A DNA stretch of 25,211 nt from Rhabdothermincola sp037478855 (GCA_037478855.1 JBBFLY010000044.1:1-25211), one strand, 5' to 3'. Positions 1-7,004 are shown, numbered from the stretch's first letter. Numbers and translations are program-made. Notes: generated from the letters alone by a model not told the origin.

Positions 1-45
1 GGACGGTGGGGGGACGTGGGGGGGGACGGTGGGGCGGCGGGCGGG
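1..45. repeat. G-rich imperfect tandem repeat
   Basis: The first 45 bases are made of repeated GGACGGTGGGG/GGACGTGGGG units followed by GGCGGCGGGCGGGCG. Several runs of four or more G lie close together on the plus strand, so this strand could form a G-quadruplex. The repeat is cut by the window edge, and no gene can be assigned to positions 1-188 with any confidence. Confidence 0.5.
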
Positions 46-188
46 CGACAGGCAGACGGCGGGCGCCGGCTGAACCCTCTGCAACCCTTCAGCCGAGCAG
101 GCAAGATGCCGAAGATCACGGCAGACTGCGCGGCGACGATCCCATCCATCGGACGGTGGGACGTCGCCAACAGGGAGGTGGGGTCACC

Positions 189-782
189 ATGTCCACACGG
201 CTCCGAGCCGCCACCATCGTCGGCGCAGGCGCGCTGATCGTCACGCTGGGAACCGGCATCAGCCTGGCACAGGTCGACGAGAGCTCCTCACCGACCGACA
301 CGACCGTCGTCGATTCGCAGACCACGAGCACGACCACCGCCCCGCCTGAGCAGACCCCGACCGAGGAAGCTCCGACCCCGCAGGACCCGCCCGAACCGGA
401 AACCACCACGACCACCGGCGGCGAACAGGGTGAGGAGACCGAGGCACCCGACGACGAGGCCGGCACCAAGAGCGGGCCGGGCAACCAGTGGTTCCGGGAC
501 TGCCTGGCCCAGCACGGCGTCGCGTGGCCGCCAGGCGTCGGTTATCACAAGCCCGAGCGCAAAGGTCCACCGAGCGAGGAGCTGCGCCAGCAGATCCGTG
601 CCGCCAAGGATGCCTGCACTGGCGGGGATCCCGACGACGACGCCAACGGCGACGATCCCGACACCGACAACGATGACGCGGGCCAGGCTCGAGCCGGGGG
701 ACACCCCGGTGCCGATCGTCAGGGTCCACCCGCGTTCTGTGAGAACGGGCCAGGCCGCGGCCACTGCAAGGCCGGTCGCTGA
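189..782 (+). CDS. small secreted Asp/Thr/Pro-rich protein
   Basis: A 197-residue protein of unknown function, probably exported. The ATG at 189 follows a good ribosome site (GGGAGGTGGGG). The N-terminus has a short basic region (MSTRLR), a hydrophobic stretch at about residues 7-29 and a plausible signal peptidase site after SLAQ. A low-complexity Thr/Pro/Glu linker follows, then a short folded-looking part with the motifs FRDCLAQHGV and AAKDAC. This resembles the C-x-x-x-HGV ... AC pattern of small secreted actinobacterial proteins. Next comes an Asp-rich stretch (GDPDDDANGDDPDTDNDD) that could bind calcium, and a tail with two more Cys (AFCENG, GHCKAG). The four Cys could pair once exported. 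It converges on imuB, with 86 bases between the stops. Export is well supported; no function can be given. Confidence 0.7.
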   Translation: MSTRLRAATIVGAGALIVTLGTGISLAQVDESSSPTDTTVVDSQTTSTTTAPPEQTPTEEAPTPQDPPEPETTTTTGGEQGEETEAPDDEAGTKSGPGNQWFRDCLAQHGVAWPPGVGYHKPERKGPPSEELRQQIRAAKDACTGGDPDDDANGDDPDTDNDDAGQARAGGHPGADRQGPPAFCENGPGRGHCKAGR

Positions 783-868
783 GCGGCATCCGCGATCACC
801 AGCCCCTGGCAGCTGTCGCCTGCCGCCGTTACGTCTCCCAAGCTTCTGCCGATCTTCGCCAGTGGTCG

Positions 869-2431
869 TCAGTCATAGATCGCCTCCACCCACCAGCGGC
901 CCCTCTCCACCGTGAAGAGCGCGGCCCGTCCACCGGCGAGGATCTGGAGCCGGGCCCGTCGCCGGTGGGCATCGGGATCCCACCAACGCTCGTCAGCAGG
1001 CCAGGGACCGGCCCATGCCTCCACCCTCAACCACGCCCCCCCACCGAATCGCACCTCGTAAGGATCGGTTGTGGCGAGACCCCGAGCCGTGATCACCACG
1101 GACCGACCCATCCGGTCACGGACCTCGGCGGGGATCGGCTCGGGCGGTACGGTCGCCGGTGAGGGAGGGGGGATGCGACCCGGCCACGGAGCAGCCCCGG
1201 CACCCGGGGGGACCACCGACCGGGGAACGGTGAGATCGACCGCGGCAGCGGGCACCAGCTCGTAGCGTTCCCCCGGACCTCGGCCTCCCCGCCACTCGGG
1301 GACGGTGACTGCCTCGGGACCGAGCAGCCCCTGAACCCGGGCCACGGACCGGGCCACACGGTCGGCGACAGCGGTCTCGCCGCCCCAGAACCCGAGCTGA
1401 CGACCCGTCGCCGCCACCACCTCGTCGGGCATCAGCACCAACCGGGTGATCCCCGAGGTGGGACGGATGGCGGCCGACCCGTTGAGCCATCCATCGAGCT
1501 GCCACCGGACCCGGTCAGCCACCGCAGCGGCACTGAGCGCGCTCTCGTGCCTCCAGCACCGCTCGAGCCGCTCACCGTGGTCGGTCTCGGCCGCGATGAG
1601 CACTCGGGTGCAGGCCAGTCCGAGTCGCTCGAGCCGTTCGTGCAGCTCATCGGCGAGGGTCTTGGCCACGAACGCTGCGGTGTCGACCCGCTCCGCAGGT
1701 GGATCCAGCTCGGCCGCCACCAGGAGATCCGGTGGTGGCGACCGGAGGGCTGGTGGACGCTCGTCGAGGCCGCGAGCCAGCCGGTGCGCGGCGAGTCCCT
1801 CCGCTCCGAAGCGTGCCACCACGTCAGCCGGGGAGAGCGCCGCGAACTGCCCCAGAGTGCGCAGCCCCAGGCGTTCCAGCACGTCGACCAGCTCAGATCG
1901 CTCGAGGGCGGCGACGGGCAGGGAGGCGAGGAAGGTGGCGCTCTCCCCCGGCGGCACGACCCGGGTCGGTTCGGCGGTGTGAGCGGCCCACCTGGCCGCG
2001 AAGGGACCGTCGGCCACCCCGACGCGCACGTGCGCAGCCCAACCGGGGGCGAGCTGCTGCTGCACGGTGGTGAGCACCCGGTGGGCGAGAGCCTCGTCAC
2101 CACCGAAGTAGCGGGACGGGCCACGGGTCGCAAACGCGCACACACCGGGCCGGCAGACCTCGAGTCGTGGGGTGAAGCGCTCGAGAGCCTGCACGACCGG
2201 CTCGAAGCGCCGGGCGTCACGGGACTCGTCACGTTCGATGACCTGGAGAGCCGGCGATCGGGCCTGGGCTTCACGTCGACGCTGCCCGGGTCGCACCCCT
2301 TCCTGGCGGGCCGCAGGGGTGCAGGCCACGACCCGGTTGGCGTGCAGGACGATCGCGGGATCGGTGGGGGCCAGACCGGCAGCCACCACCGGCCAGTCGG
2401 GGCAACAGACGACCAGCGTGCGCACCGGCAT
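869..2431 (-). CDS. imuB: ImuB-like Y-family polymerase homologue (mutasome adaptor)
   Basis: A 520-residue ImuB-type protein, a catalytically inactive relative of Y-family DNA polymerases. In mycobacteria it links ImuA and the error-prone polymerase DnaE2 to the sliding clamp during translesion synthesis. The N-terminus reads VVCCPDWPVVAAG where active DinB enzymes have their first metal-binding aspartates, so the motif is degenerate as expected for ImuB. The conserved GVCAFATRGPSRYFGGDE segment lies at about residues 96-113. A clamp-binding-like motif QLGFWG is at residues 345-350, very near its position in the mycobacterial protein. The ATG at 2431 is chosen because the upstream imuA stop lies 5 bases before it; longer starts would run back into imuA. 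It forms an operon with imuA. The polymerase partner dnaE2 is not in this window. Confidence 0.85.
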   Translation of the reverse strand: MPVRTLVVCCPDWPVVAAGLAPTDPAIVLHANRVVACTPAARQEGVRPGQRRREAQARSPALQVIERDESRDARRFEPVVQALERFTPRLEVCRPGVCAFATRGPSRYFGGDEALAHRVLTTVQQQLAPGWAAHVRVGVADGPFAARWAAHTAEPTRVVPPGESATFLASLPVAALERSELVDVLERLGLRTLGQFAALSPADVVARFGAEGLAAHRLARGLDERPPALRSPPPDLLVAAELDPPAERVDTAAFVAKTLADELHERLERLGLACTRVLIAAETDHGERLERCWRHESALSAAAVADRVRWQLDGWLNGSAAIRPTSGITRLVLMPDEVVAATGRQLGFWGGETAVADRVARSVARVQGLLGPEAVTVPEWRGGRGPGERYELVPAAAVDLTVPRSVVPPGAGAAPWPGRIPPPSPATVPPEPIPAEVRDRMGRSVVITARGLATTDPYEVRFGGGAWLRVEAWAGPWPADERWWDPDAHRRRARLQILAGGRAALFTVERGRWWVEAIYD

Positions 2432-2436
2432 GACGG

Positions 2437-3252
2437 TCAACCCGCCTCGGCTCGGGTGAGCGGGGCGTCGACCCGGACGCTGGAGGGGTGCACGCACGCC
2501 GGGGGTGCGGCCGGTTGCCCGGCAACGGCGATCTCACCGTCGGAACCTGGCAGCCACAGCGTCACCTGACGGGGACGGTTGGCGCTGCGCCGGCCGCTCA
2601 CCTCGACCGTGACCCGCCGAGCCCGGAGACGACCGTGGCCCCAGCCGAGCCCCTCCCAACGCACCGCCCCGGACCGCAGACGCAGATCGACCTCCAACCC
2701 GCCCGGCCGGCTGGTGCCTCCGGGGACGGTGCGCTCGAGGATCACGAGCACCGAGCCCCGCTCCCGCGACCGAGCGATGAGGCGGCGGGCGTCGGACCCG
2801 ACCACCCGATGTGGCGCGCCCAGCAGCACCACGTCGAACGCTCCCACGAGCGCGGCGATCACCGAACCCCATGCAGACCGCGGCGGCTGCTCGACGAGCA
2901 CCACCCGCTCCAGCACCAGCCCCACCTCCGCCGCGGCGGCGAGCCCGAGCGACGGCAGCCCGACCGCAGCCACCCAGGAGCCAGCACCCGACGGCCCCGC
3001 TGCCAGCGACAGGGCGAGCGTGGTGGCCGCCTCTCCCTCCACCGATACGGTGCTGCCACGTCGGAGAGCACCACCAGGGAGAAGCCCGACCAACGCTTCA
3101 AGCACCGGCAGGGTCTGCTCCCCTGCCAGGGTCACCGGCCGAACCCGCTCGGCCAGACCGACCACAGCAGCCGAGCCGGCGAGGTCAGGTGAAGCCGGCG
3201 CTGCTGCTGCACCCCGTATCGCAGCACCCCGTATCGCAGCACTTCGTGTCAC
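2437..3252 (-). CDS. imuA: ImuA-like RecA-fold mutasome protein
   Basis: A 271-residue protein placed directly upstream of imuB, as ImuA proteins (RecA-like accessory factors of the DnaE2 mutasome) usually are. The fold is suggested by GALRRGSTVSVEG followed by EAATTLALSLA, which sits where a Walker A loop would be but lacks the usual GKT, so ATP binding is doubtful. The segment DVVLLGAPHRVVGSDARRLIARSRERGSVLVILE looks like the core of the RecA-like domain (shown here as DVVLLGAPHR and GSVLVILE). The proposed start is GTG at 3252, 24 bases downstream of the -10 element of a LexA-controlled promoter. The first residues carry a 5-residue repeat (AIRGA twice) encoded by a 15-bp DNA repeat, so a later start is possible. 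Assignment to ImuA rests on position, length and the LexA box as much as on sequence. Confidence 0.75.
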   Translation of the reverse strand: MTRSAAIRGAAIRGAAAAPASPDLAGSAAVVGLAERVRPVTLAGEQTLPVLEALVGLLPGGALRRGSTVSVEGEAATTLALSLAAGPSGAGSWVAAVGLPSLGLAAAAEVGLVLERVVLVEQPPRSAWGSVIAALVGAFDVVLLGAPHRVVGSDARRLIARSRERGSVLVILERTVPGGTSRPGGLEVDLRLRSGAVRWEGLGWGHGRLRARRVTVEVSGRRSANRPRQVTLWLPGSDGEIAVAGQPAAPPACVHPSSVRVDAPLTRAEAG

Positions 3253-3254
3253 AG
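3210..3254. repeat. 15-bp tandem repeat at the start of imuA
   Basis: Two identical copies of CACCCCGTATCGCAG (3210-3224, 3225-3239) are followed by a degenerate third copy CACTTCGTGTCACAG (3240-3254). The period is a multiple of three, so copy-number change would add or remove five residues from the ImuA N-terminus without a frameshift. Confidence 0.9.
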
Positions 3255-3269
3255 CCCCACGGCCCCCAT
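3249..3269 (-). other. possible leaderless 6-codon mini-ORF before imuA
   Basis: An ATG at 3269 lies 6 bases after the GATACT -10 element, exactly where transcription should start. It opens MGAVGL followed by TGA at 3251-3249. This TGA overlaps the imuA GTG start in a GTGA junction. If the transcript begins at this ATG, the mini-ORF would be translated without a leader and could pass ribosomes to imuA by termination-reinitiation. Translation is a prediction only. Confidence 0.4.
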
Positions 3270-3275
3270 GCGTCC

Positions 3276-3304
3276 AGTATCGAACGTCTGTTCGATGCTG
3301 GCAA
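3276..3304 (-). promoter_or_regulatory. SOS promoter of imuAB with perfect LexA box
   Basis: On the minus strand a -35 element TTGCCA (3299-3304) and a -10 element GATACT (3276-3281) are separated by exactly 17 bases. A perfect actinobacterial LexA site, TCGAAC-GTCT-GTTCGA (3280-3295, plus-strand reading), lies in the spacer and overlaps the -10. Bound LexA would block polymerase, which predicts induction of imuA-imuB by DNA damage. The arrangement is seen directly; repression by LexA follows from known mycobacterial SOS boxes of the same sequence. Confidence 0.9.
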
Positions 3305-3324
3305 GCGGTGAGGCGCGCCGGCTG

Positions 3325-3651
3325 TCAGTTGGCGGCAGCGTCCTCCGGCACCTCAGGGGCGACCCCGTCGCGGTAGTAGAGGAAGAGCTGCTCGATCATG
3401 GGCTTGATGCCGGTGGGCGGGGAGCCGTCCGCCAGGTGCACGGTGATCACGTTGCTGTTGATGTGCACCGCCTCGATGCCCCCACGCTCGAAGAGCATCC
3501 TCGCCAGACGAGCCGCCGGCTTGTTGCCCTGCGCTTCGTCGATGCTGCGGTAGCACTCGTGACCGGTGCCGGTGATGGCCCGGTTGATCTCGTAGCGCAC
3601 GACGCCCGGGCGGACGGACTGCTTCTCGATGACCGTGACTGGCTGTCCCAT
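3325..3651 (-). CDS. NifU/Nfu N-terminal-domain-like protein
   Basis: A 108-residue protein resembling the N-terminal domain of Nfu-type iron-sulfur scaffold proteins. The recognisable parts are KPAARLARMLFERGGIEAV and HINSNVITVHL, which match the pattern 'A..LA..LF...GV..V......ITV' of that domain. The C-terminal Cys-containing NifU domain that carries the Fe-S cluster is absent, and the only Cys is in GHECYRS, so this is unlikely to be a scaffold by itself. The start is ATG at 3651. The gene lies 13 bases downstream of the membrane-protein gene at 3665-4072 on the same strand and is probably co-transcribed with it. It ends 30 bases upstream of the LexA box. The domain call is fairly secure; the role is unknown. 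Confidence 0.65.
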   Translation of the reverse strand: MGQPVTVIEKQSVRPGVVRYEINRAITGTGHECYRSIDEAQGNKPAARLARMLFERGGIEAVHINSNVITVHLADGSPPTGIKPMIEQLFLYYRDGVAPEVPEDAAAN

Positions 3652-3664
3652 GACGGCTGCGAGG

Positions 3665-4072
3665 CTACCCCGTGACCATCTTCGACGACCATCTCCCGCT
3701 TGCTGCGCACCATGCCGGCACGGCGAGCGCGACGGAGATCACCGCCAGGCCGGCATGCACCAGCTTGAAGCCGAGCGAGTGGTCGGCGAGGACGATGGCG
3801 GCCAGCCGCACGAGCCACACCGATGCCGTCCAAGCTGCGAACGCCTGCAGGACGACGGCGCCGACTCGATCCAAGGGCTGACGCCCGCTGCGCCAGGCGA
3901 TCCAACCGGTGGCGACGGCGAACGCGAGGAAGACCGCGGCGAGCACGGTGGAGATCACCTTGGCACCGGTGGTCTCGGTGGTGCTGCTCCAGGCGTTCGC
4001 GAGTCGGTTGATCCACACGAACACGGTCCAGGCAGCGAACGTGGCGAGCAGGCTCCGGGTGCGACGGGGCAT
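3665..4072 (-). CDS. four-helix membrane protein with internal duplication
   Basis: A 135-residue integral membrane protein of unknown function with about four hydrophobic helices. It consists of two similar halves: TFAAWTVFVWINRLANAW near residues 11-28 matches AFAAWTASVWLVRLAAIV near residues 77-94, and the second helices also correspond (AKVISTVLAAVFLAFAVATG against FKLVHAGLAVISVALAVPAW). This indicates duplication of a two-helix unit. The ATG at 4072 is preceded on the minus strand by TACCGT 6 bases away, a pattern that recurs at other genes here and suggests a leaderless transcript. The gene runs into the NifU-like gene after 13 bases. Confidence 0.7.
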   Translation of the reverse strand: MPRRTRSLLATFAAWTVFVWINRLANAWSSTTETTGAKVISTVLAAVFLAFAVATGWIAWRSGRQPLDRVGAVVLQAFAAWTASVWLVRLAAIVLADHSLGFKLVHAGLAVISVALAVPAWCAASGRWSSKMVTG

Positions 4073-4078
4073 CCCGTC

Positions 4079-4084
4079 ACGGTA
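4079..4084 (-). promoter_or_regulatory. predicted leaderless -10 element (TACCGT)
   Basis: TACCGT on the minus strand ends 6 bases before the ATG at 4072 of the membrane-protein gene. It fits TANNNT with a leaderless start. No convincing -35 is seen. Confidence 0.45.
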
Positions 4085-4119
4085 GTGGCGGGTGACCGGA
4101 GCCCGTCCAGACCCCCTAC

Positions 4120-4190
4120 TTTCATCCGCACGCTCTTCATCGCACCCTCTTCATCGCACCCTCTTCATCAGCACCTTCATCCGCACCCTC
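4120..4190. repeat. 14-bp tandem repeat TCTTCATCGCACCC
   Basis: Two perfect units lie at 4134-4147 and 4148-4161. A third, degenerate unit follows (TCTTCATCAGCACC, from 4162), and related TTCATCCGCAC pieces flank the array on both sides. It is the main content of the 253-base gap between two divergent genes. No function is evident; it stays clear of the desaturase operator and promoter. Confidence 0.85.
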
Positions 4191-4296
4191 CACCCTCACC
4201 GGCAGCGCAACCTGTCAGCCAACTTGCGGGGAAACGCTCAACTGGCTGACCGGTTCGCAACCGGGGTGCGCCACGGTCGCAACCAGAGTTCCTCTC

Positions 4297-4316
4297 CCTA
4301 CCGACTGGTCGGTAGG
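4297..4316. promoter_or_regulatory. perfect palindromic operator upstream of the desaturase
   Basis: CCTACCGACTGGTCGGTAGG has perfect 9-bp arms around a 2-bp centre. It overlaps a predicted -10 element TAGGCT (4313-4318) that lies 7 bases before the desaturase ATG. A dimeric repressor bound here would block transcription. Size and symmetry suit a TetR-family regulator; the regulator is not in this window. Confidence 0.75.
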
Positions 4317-4325
4317 CTGCTGCTC

Positions 4326-5453
4326 ATGACGCTCCTGGACGCCTCCCCCACGTCTCCCGCTGACGACGGCCGCTCCGCCGACTCCGAGACCGGCTCCGAC
4401 GACAAGCCCGGCTCGCTCATGCCGGTGATCCGCCAGATCCCACCCGAGGCCTACGACAACCCCACCTGGAAGGGTCTCTTCTACTTCGGCCGCGACCTGA
4501 TCCTCTACGCCCTCGTGATCTGGGGCCTGATCGCCGTCGACCACCCGCTCGCGGTCGCTGCACTGTGGGTGCTCGCCGGGGTGGTCATCTCGGGCCTGTT
4601 CATCGTCGCCCACGACGCCGCTCACGGGGCGCTGTTCAAGAGCGCCCGGCTGAACTCGTGGATCGGTCACGCGGCGATGCTGCCGGCCTGGCACGTCTAC
4701 GAGGGCTGGGTGCTCGGCCACAACCGCATCCACCACGGTTACACCGTGCGGGAGGGCTTCGACTTCGTGTGGCACCCCTACACCCCTGAGCAGTACGCAG
4801 CGATGTCACGCTTCGGACGTCTGCGTCACCGCTTCGAGTGGTCCTGGGTGGGCGCGGGTGCGTACTACCTGCGTGAGGTGTGGTGGCACAAGATGATCGT
4901 CGGGCAACCGCCGGCGCGCTGGCGCAAGGCGATCCGGCGTGATCGGTTCCTCGTGCTCGGCTTCGTGCTCGCGGCGTCGATCGCGCTGGCGTGGCTGGGC
5001 TGGGCGCAGCACGGCAGCGTGCTCGGCGCGGTGTGGGTGGTGGTGAAGGTCCTCGTCGTGCCGTTCCTCGTCTTCAGCTACATCATCGGCTCGTTCGTGC
5101 ACGTGCACCACGTGCAACCCGACATCCGGTGGTGGCGCCGCCGGGAGTGGACGAAGTTCAAGGGCCAGATGGAGGGCACCACGATCCTGCGGGCACCGAG
5201 GGGCGCGAACTTCTTCTTCCACTGGATCATGGTGCACGTCCCGCACCACGTCGACATGCGCATCCCGATGTACAACCTCGAGCTCGCTGCGGAGGCGATC
5301 AAGGCCGCGTACCCCGACACGGTGCACGATGAGCCCCTGCGGTTCCGGGACTTCATGCGGAACACCCGACGCTGCAAGCTCTACGACTTCGATGCGGGCA
5401 GGTGGCTCACCTACGAGGAGGCGGCCGCCCGATCGGTCCCGGCAGCCGCCTGA
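4326..5453 (+). CDS. membrane fatty-acid desaturase (FA_desaturase family)
   Basis: A 375-residue di-iron membrane enzyme that likely introduces a double bond (or a hydroxyl group) into fatty acyl chains of membrane lipids. All three histidine boxes of the family are present: HDAAH at residues 96-100, HNRIHH at 132-137 and HVPHH at 304-308. An extra FVHVHH lies at 258-262. Hydrophobic segments are at about 52-72, 75-95, 208-226 and 234-256, in the order expected of acyl-lipid desaturases with the His boxes on the cytoplasmic side. The ATG at 4326 is chosen because it lies 7 bases after a TAGGCT hexamer and because the residues before it look non-coding. The gene stands alone, with a palindromic operator upstream and a hairpin downstream. 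Regiospecificity cannot be read from the sequence. Confidence 0.88.
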   Translation: MTLLDASPTSPADDGRSADSETGSDDKPGSLMPVIRQIPPEAYDNPTWKGLFYFGRDLILYALVIWGLIAVDHPLAVAALWVLAGVVISGLFIVAHDAAHGALFKSARLNSWIGHAAMLPAWHVYEGWVLGHNRIHHGYTVREGFDFVWHPYTPEQYAAMSRFGRLRHRFEWSWVGAGAYYLREVWWHKMIVGQPPARWRKAIRRDRFLVLGFVLAASIALAWLGWAQHGSVLGAVWVVVKVLVVPFLVFSYIIGSFVHVHHVQPDIRWWRRREWTKFKGQMEGTTILRAPRGANFFFHWIMVHVPHHVDMRIPMYNLELAAEAIKAAYPDTVHDEPLRFRDFMRNTRRCKLYDFDAGRWLTYEEAAARSVPAAA

Positions 5454-5520
5454 GCGCGCCCGGGTCCATCCTCTGAGCCTCCAGCCCGATACCCCGGGAC
5501 AGCTGCCCCTTCGCACGCAC

Positions 5521-5558
5521 CGGTTCCGACCGGCCCCTTCGCCCCGGTCGGCGAACCG
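5521..5558 (+). terminator. hairpin downstream of the desaturase
   Basis: CGGTT-CCGACCGG pairs with CCGGTCGG-CG-AACCG around a 10-base loop, giving 8 plus 5 base pairs with a 2-base bulge. There is no T-tract, as is common in GC-rich genomes. It starts 68 bases after the stop codon. Confidence 0.55.
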
Positions 5559-5627
5559 CCACGCGGACCGACGGGCGACCACCCGCCAGCCACCCAGCGT
5601 GGACCGCCTCCCGGGCGGTGGTGGTAT

Positions 5628-5645
5628 CTTGACTGACCAGTCAAG
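5628..5645. promoter_or_regulatory. perfect palindromic operator upstream of the acyl-CoA dehydrogenase
   Basis: CTTGACTG-AC-CAGTCAAG has perfect 8-bp arms. The left arm contains TTGACT, a good -35-like hexamer, 52 bases before the ATG at 5686. It resembles operators of TetR-type fatty-acid catabolism regulators (TTGACTGACCAGTCAA type). The regulator gene is not in the window. Confidence 0.75.
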
Positions 5646-5685
5646 TTTCTGTTCTGCCCGCCGCACCCACCGGAAGGACTCACCG

Positions 5686-6957
5686 ATGGCCGACATCCCG
5701 ACCCTCGACGAATTCCAAGCCGAGTGCACCGCCTTCCTGGACGCCAACGCGCAGCTCAAGGAGGAGCAGAAGGCGTTCGTCTGGGGCGAGGGCAGCGACG
5801 ACGTCGCGCTCTTCGAAGAGGTCGACCGGGAGAAGGAGCTCGAAGCCCTGGCCCGAGCCAAGGAGTGGCGGGCCAAGCGCTACGACGCCGGGCTGGGTTG
5901 GATCAGCGGGCCGAAGGAGTACGGCGGCCGGGAGCTGCCCCGCTCCTACGAACAGGTGTACCAGTCGCTGGAGGCCCGCTACCGGGTGCCCGAGCAGGGC
6001 TTCTTCGGCATCGGCCTCGGGATGGTTGCGCCGACGATCCTCGCCCACGCTACCCCGGAGGTGAAGGCCGAGTACCTGCCGAAGCTCTACCGGGGCGACA
6101 TCGTCGGGTGCCAGCTGTTCAGCGAGCCCGGTGCGGGCTCGGACCTCGCCAGCCTGCAGACCCGAGCCGTGCGCGACGGCGACGAGTGGGTGATCACCGG
6201 CCAGAAGGTGTGGACGTCAGGCGCGCACTACAGCGACATCGGCGAGATCATCTGCCGGACCGACCCGGAGCTCCCCAAGCACAAGGGGCTCACCGGCTTC
6301 ATCGTGGACATGAAGGCCCCGGGCGTGGAGATCCGTCCCTTGCGTCAGATGACGGGTGGGGCGAACTTCAACGAGGTCTTCTTCACCGAGGTGCGGGTGC
6401 CCGACAGCCATCGCCTCGGTGAGGTGAACCAGGGGTGGACGGTCGCGCTGACCACGCTGATGAACGAGCGGGCGTCGATCGGTGCGGGCGGCGCAGGGGG
6501 CATGGGCATGGCCAGCCTCACTCGCCTGGCCGAGCTCGTACGCCACTTCGGGGTCGCCGATGACCCGCTGGTCCGCCAGCAGCTCATGGACGTCTACATC
6601 CACTTCCAGGTCGCCAAGTACACGAACCAGCGGGCCATGGCGAAGATCAAGGCTGGCCAGCTGCCGGGGCCGGAGATGTCGATCGCCAAGCTGTCACTCA
6701 CCAACAACCTGTGGCGGACCGCCAACTTCGTCGCCGGGGTCCTCGGCCCGCGCATCCAGGCGGACACCGGTGAGTGGGGCACCTACGCCTGGTCGCAGCT
6801 GCTGCTCGGCGTCCCCGGGATGCGGGTCGCGGGCGGCACCGACGAGGTGATGAAGAACATCATCGGCGAGCGGGTGCTGGGTCTGCCCAAGGATCCGGGC
6901 ATCGACTCCAAGACCCCCTTCAAGGACCTGCTCGTCGGCACCCAGAAGACCGACTGA
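5686..6957 (+). CDS. acyl-CoA dehydrogenase (FadE-type flavoenzyme)
   Basis: A 423-residue flavoprotein of the acyl-CoA dehydrogenase family, which oxidises acyl-CoA to enoyl-CoA and passes electrons to an electron-transfer flavoprotein. The three domains are in order: an alpha N-terminal domain, the central beta domain with CQLFSEPGAGSDLASL (residues 142-157) and WTSGAHYSD (176-184), and the C-terminal alpha domain ending in GGTDEVMKNIIGERVLGLP (383-401). The residue before GGT is Ala (RVAGGT) where medium-chain enzymes carry the catalytic Glu (YEGT), so the catalytic base, if any, lies elsewhere, as in several actinobacterial FadE groups. The ATG at 5686 follows a GGAAGG ribosome site. Substrate is unknown; the upstream palindrome suggests control by acyl-CoA or another lipid signal. 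Confidence 0.87.
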   Translation: MADIPTLDEFQAECTAFLDANAQLKEEQKAFVWGEGSDDVALFEEVDREKELEALARAKEWRAKRYDAGLGWISGPKEYGGRELPRSYEQVYQSLEARYRVPEQGFFGIGLGMVAPTILAHATPEVKAEYLPKLYRGDIVGCQLFSEPGAGSDLASLQTRAVRDGDEWVITGQKVWTSGAHYSDIGEIICRTDPELPKHKGLTGFIVDMKAPGVEIRPLRQMTGGANFNEVFFTEVRVPDSHRLGEVNQGWTVALTTLMNERASIGAGGAGGMGMASLTRLAELVRHFGVADDPLVRQQLMDVYIHFQVAKYTNQRAMAKIKAGQLPGPEMSIAKLSLTNNLWRTANFVAGVLGPRIQADTGEWGTYAWSQLLLGVPGMRVAGGTDEVMKNIIGERVLGLPKDPGIDSKTPFKDLLVGTQKTD

Positions 6958-7004
6958 GCCCCACCGGCTCCGGCCCCTCGCCTGTCGAGGCGCCGAGGCA
7001 CCCG

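Noticed and set aside
1547..2569. Long open frame on the plus strand opposite imuB
   Set aside because: It mirrors imuB codons in GC-rich DNA, has no recognisable motifs and no ribosome site; imuB itself matches its family along the length.
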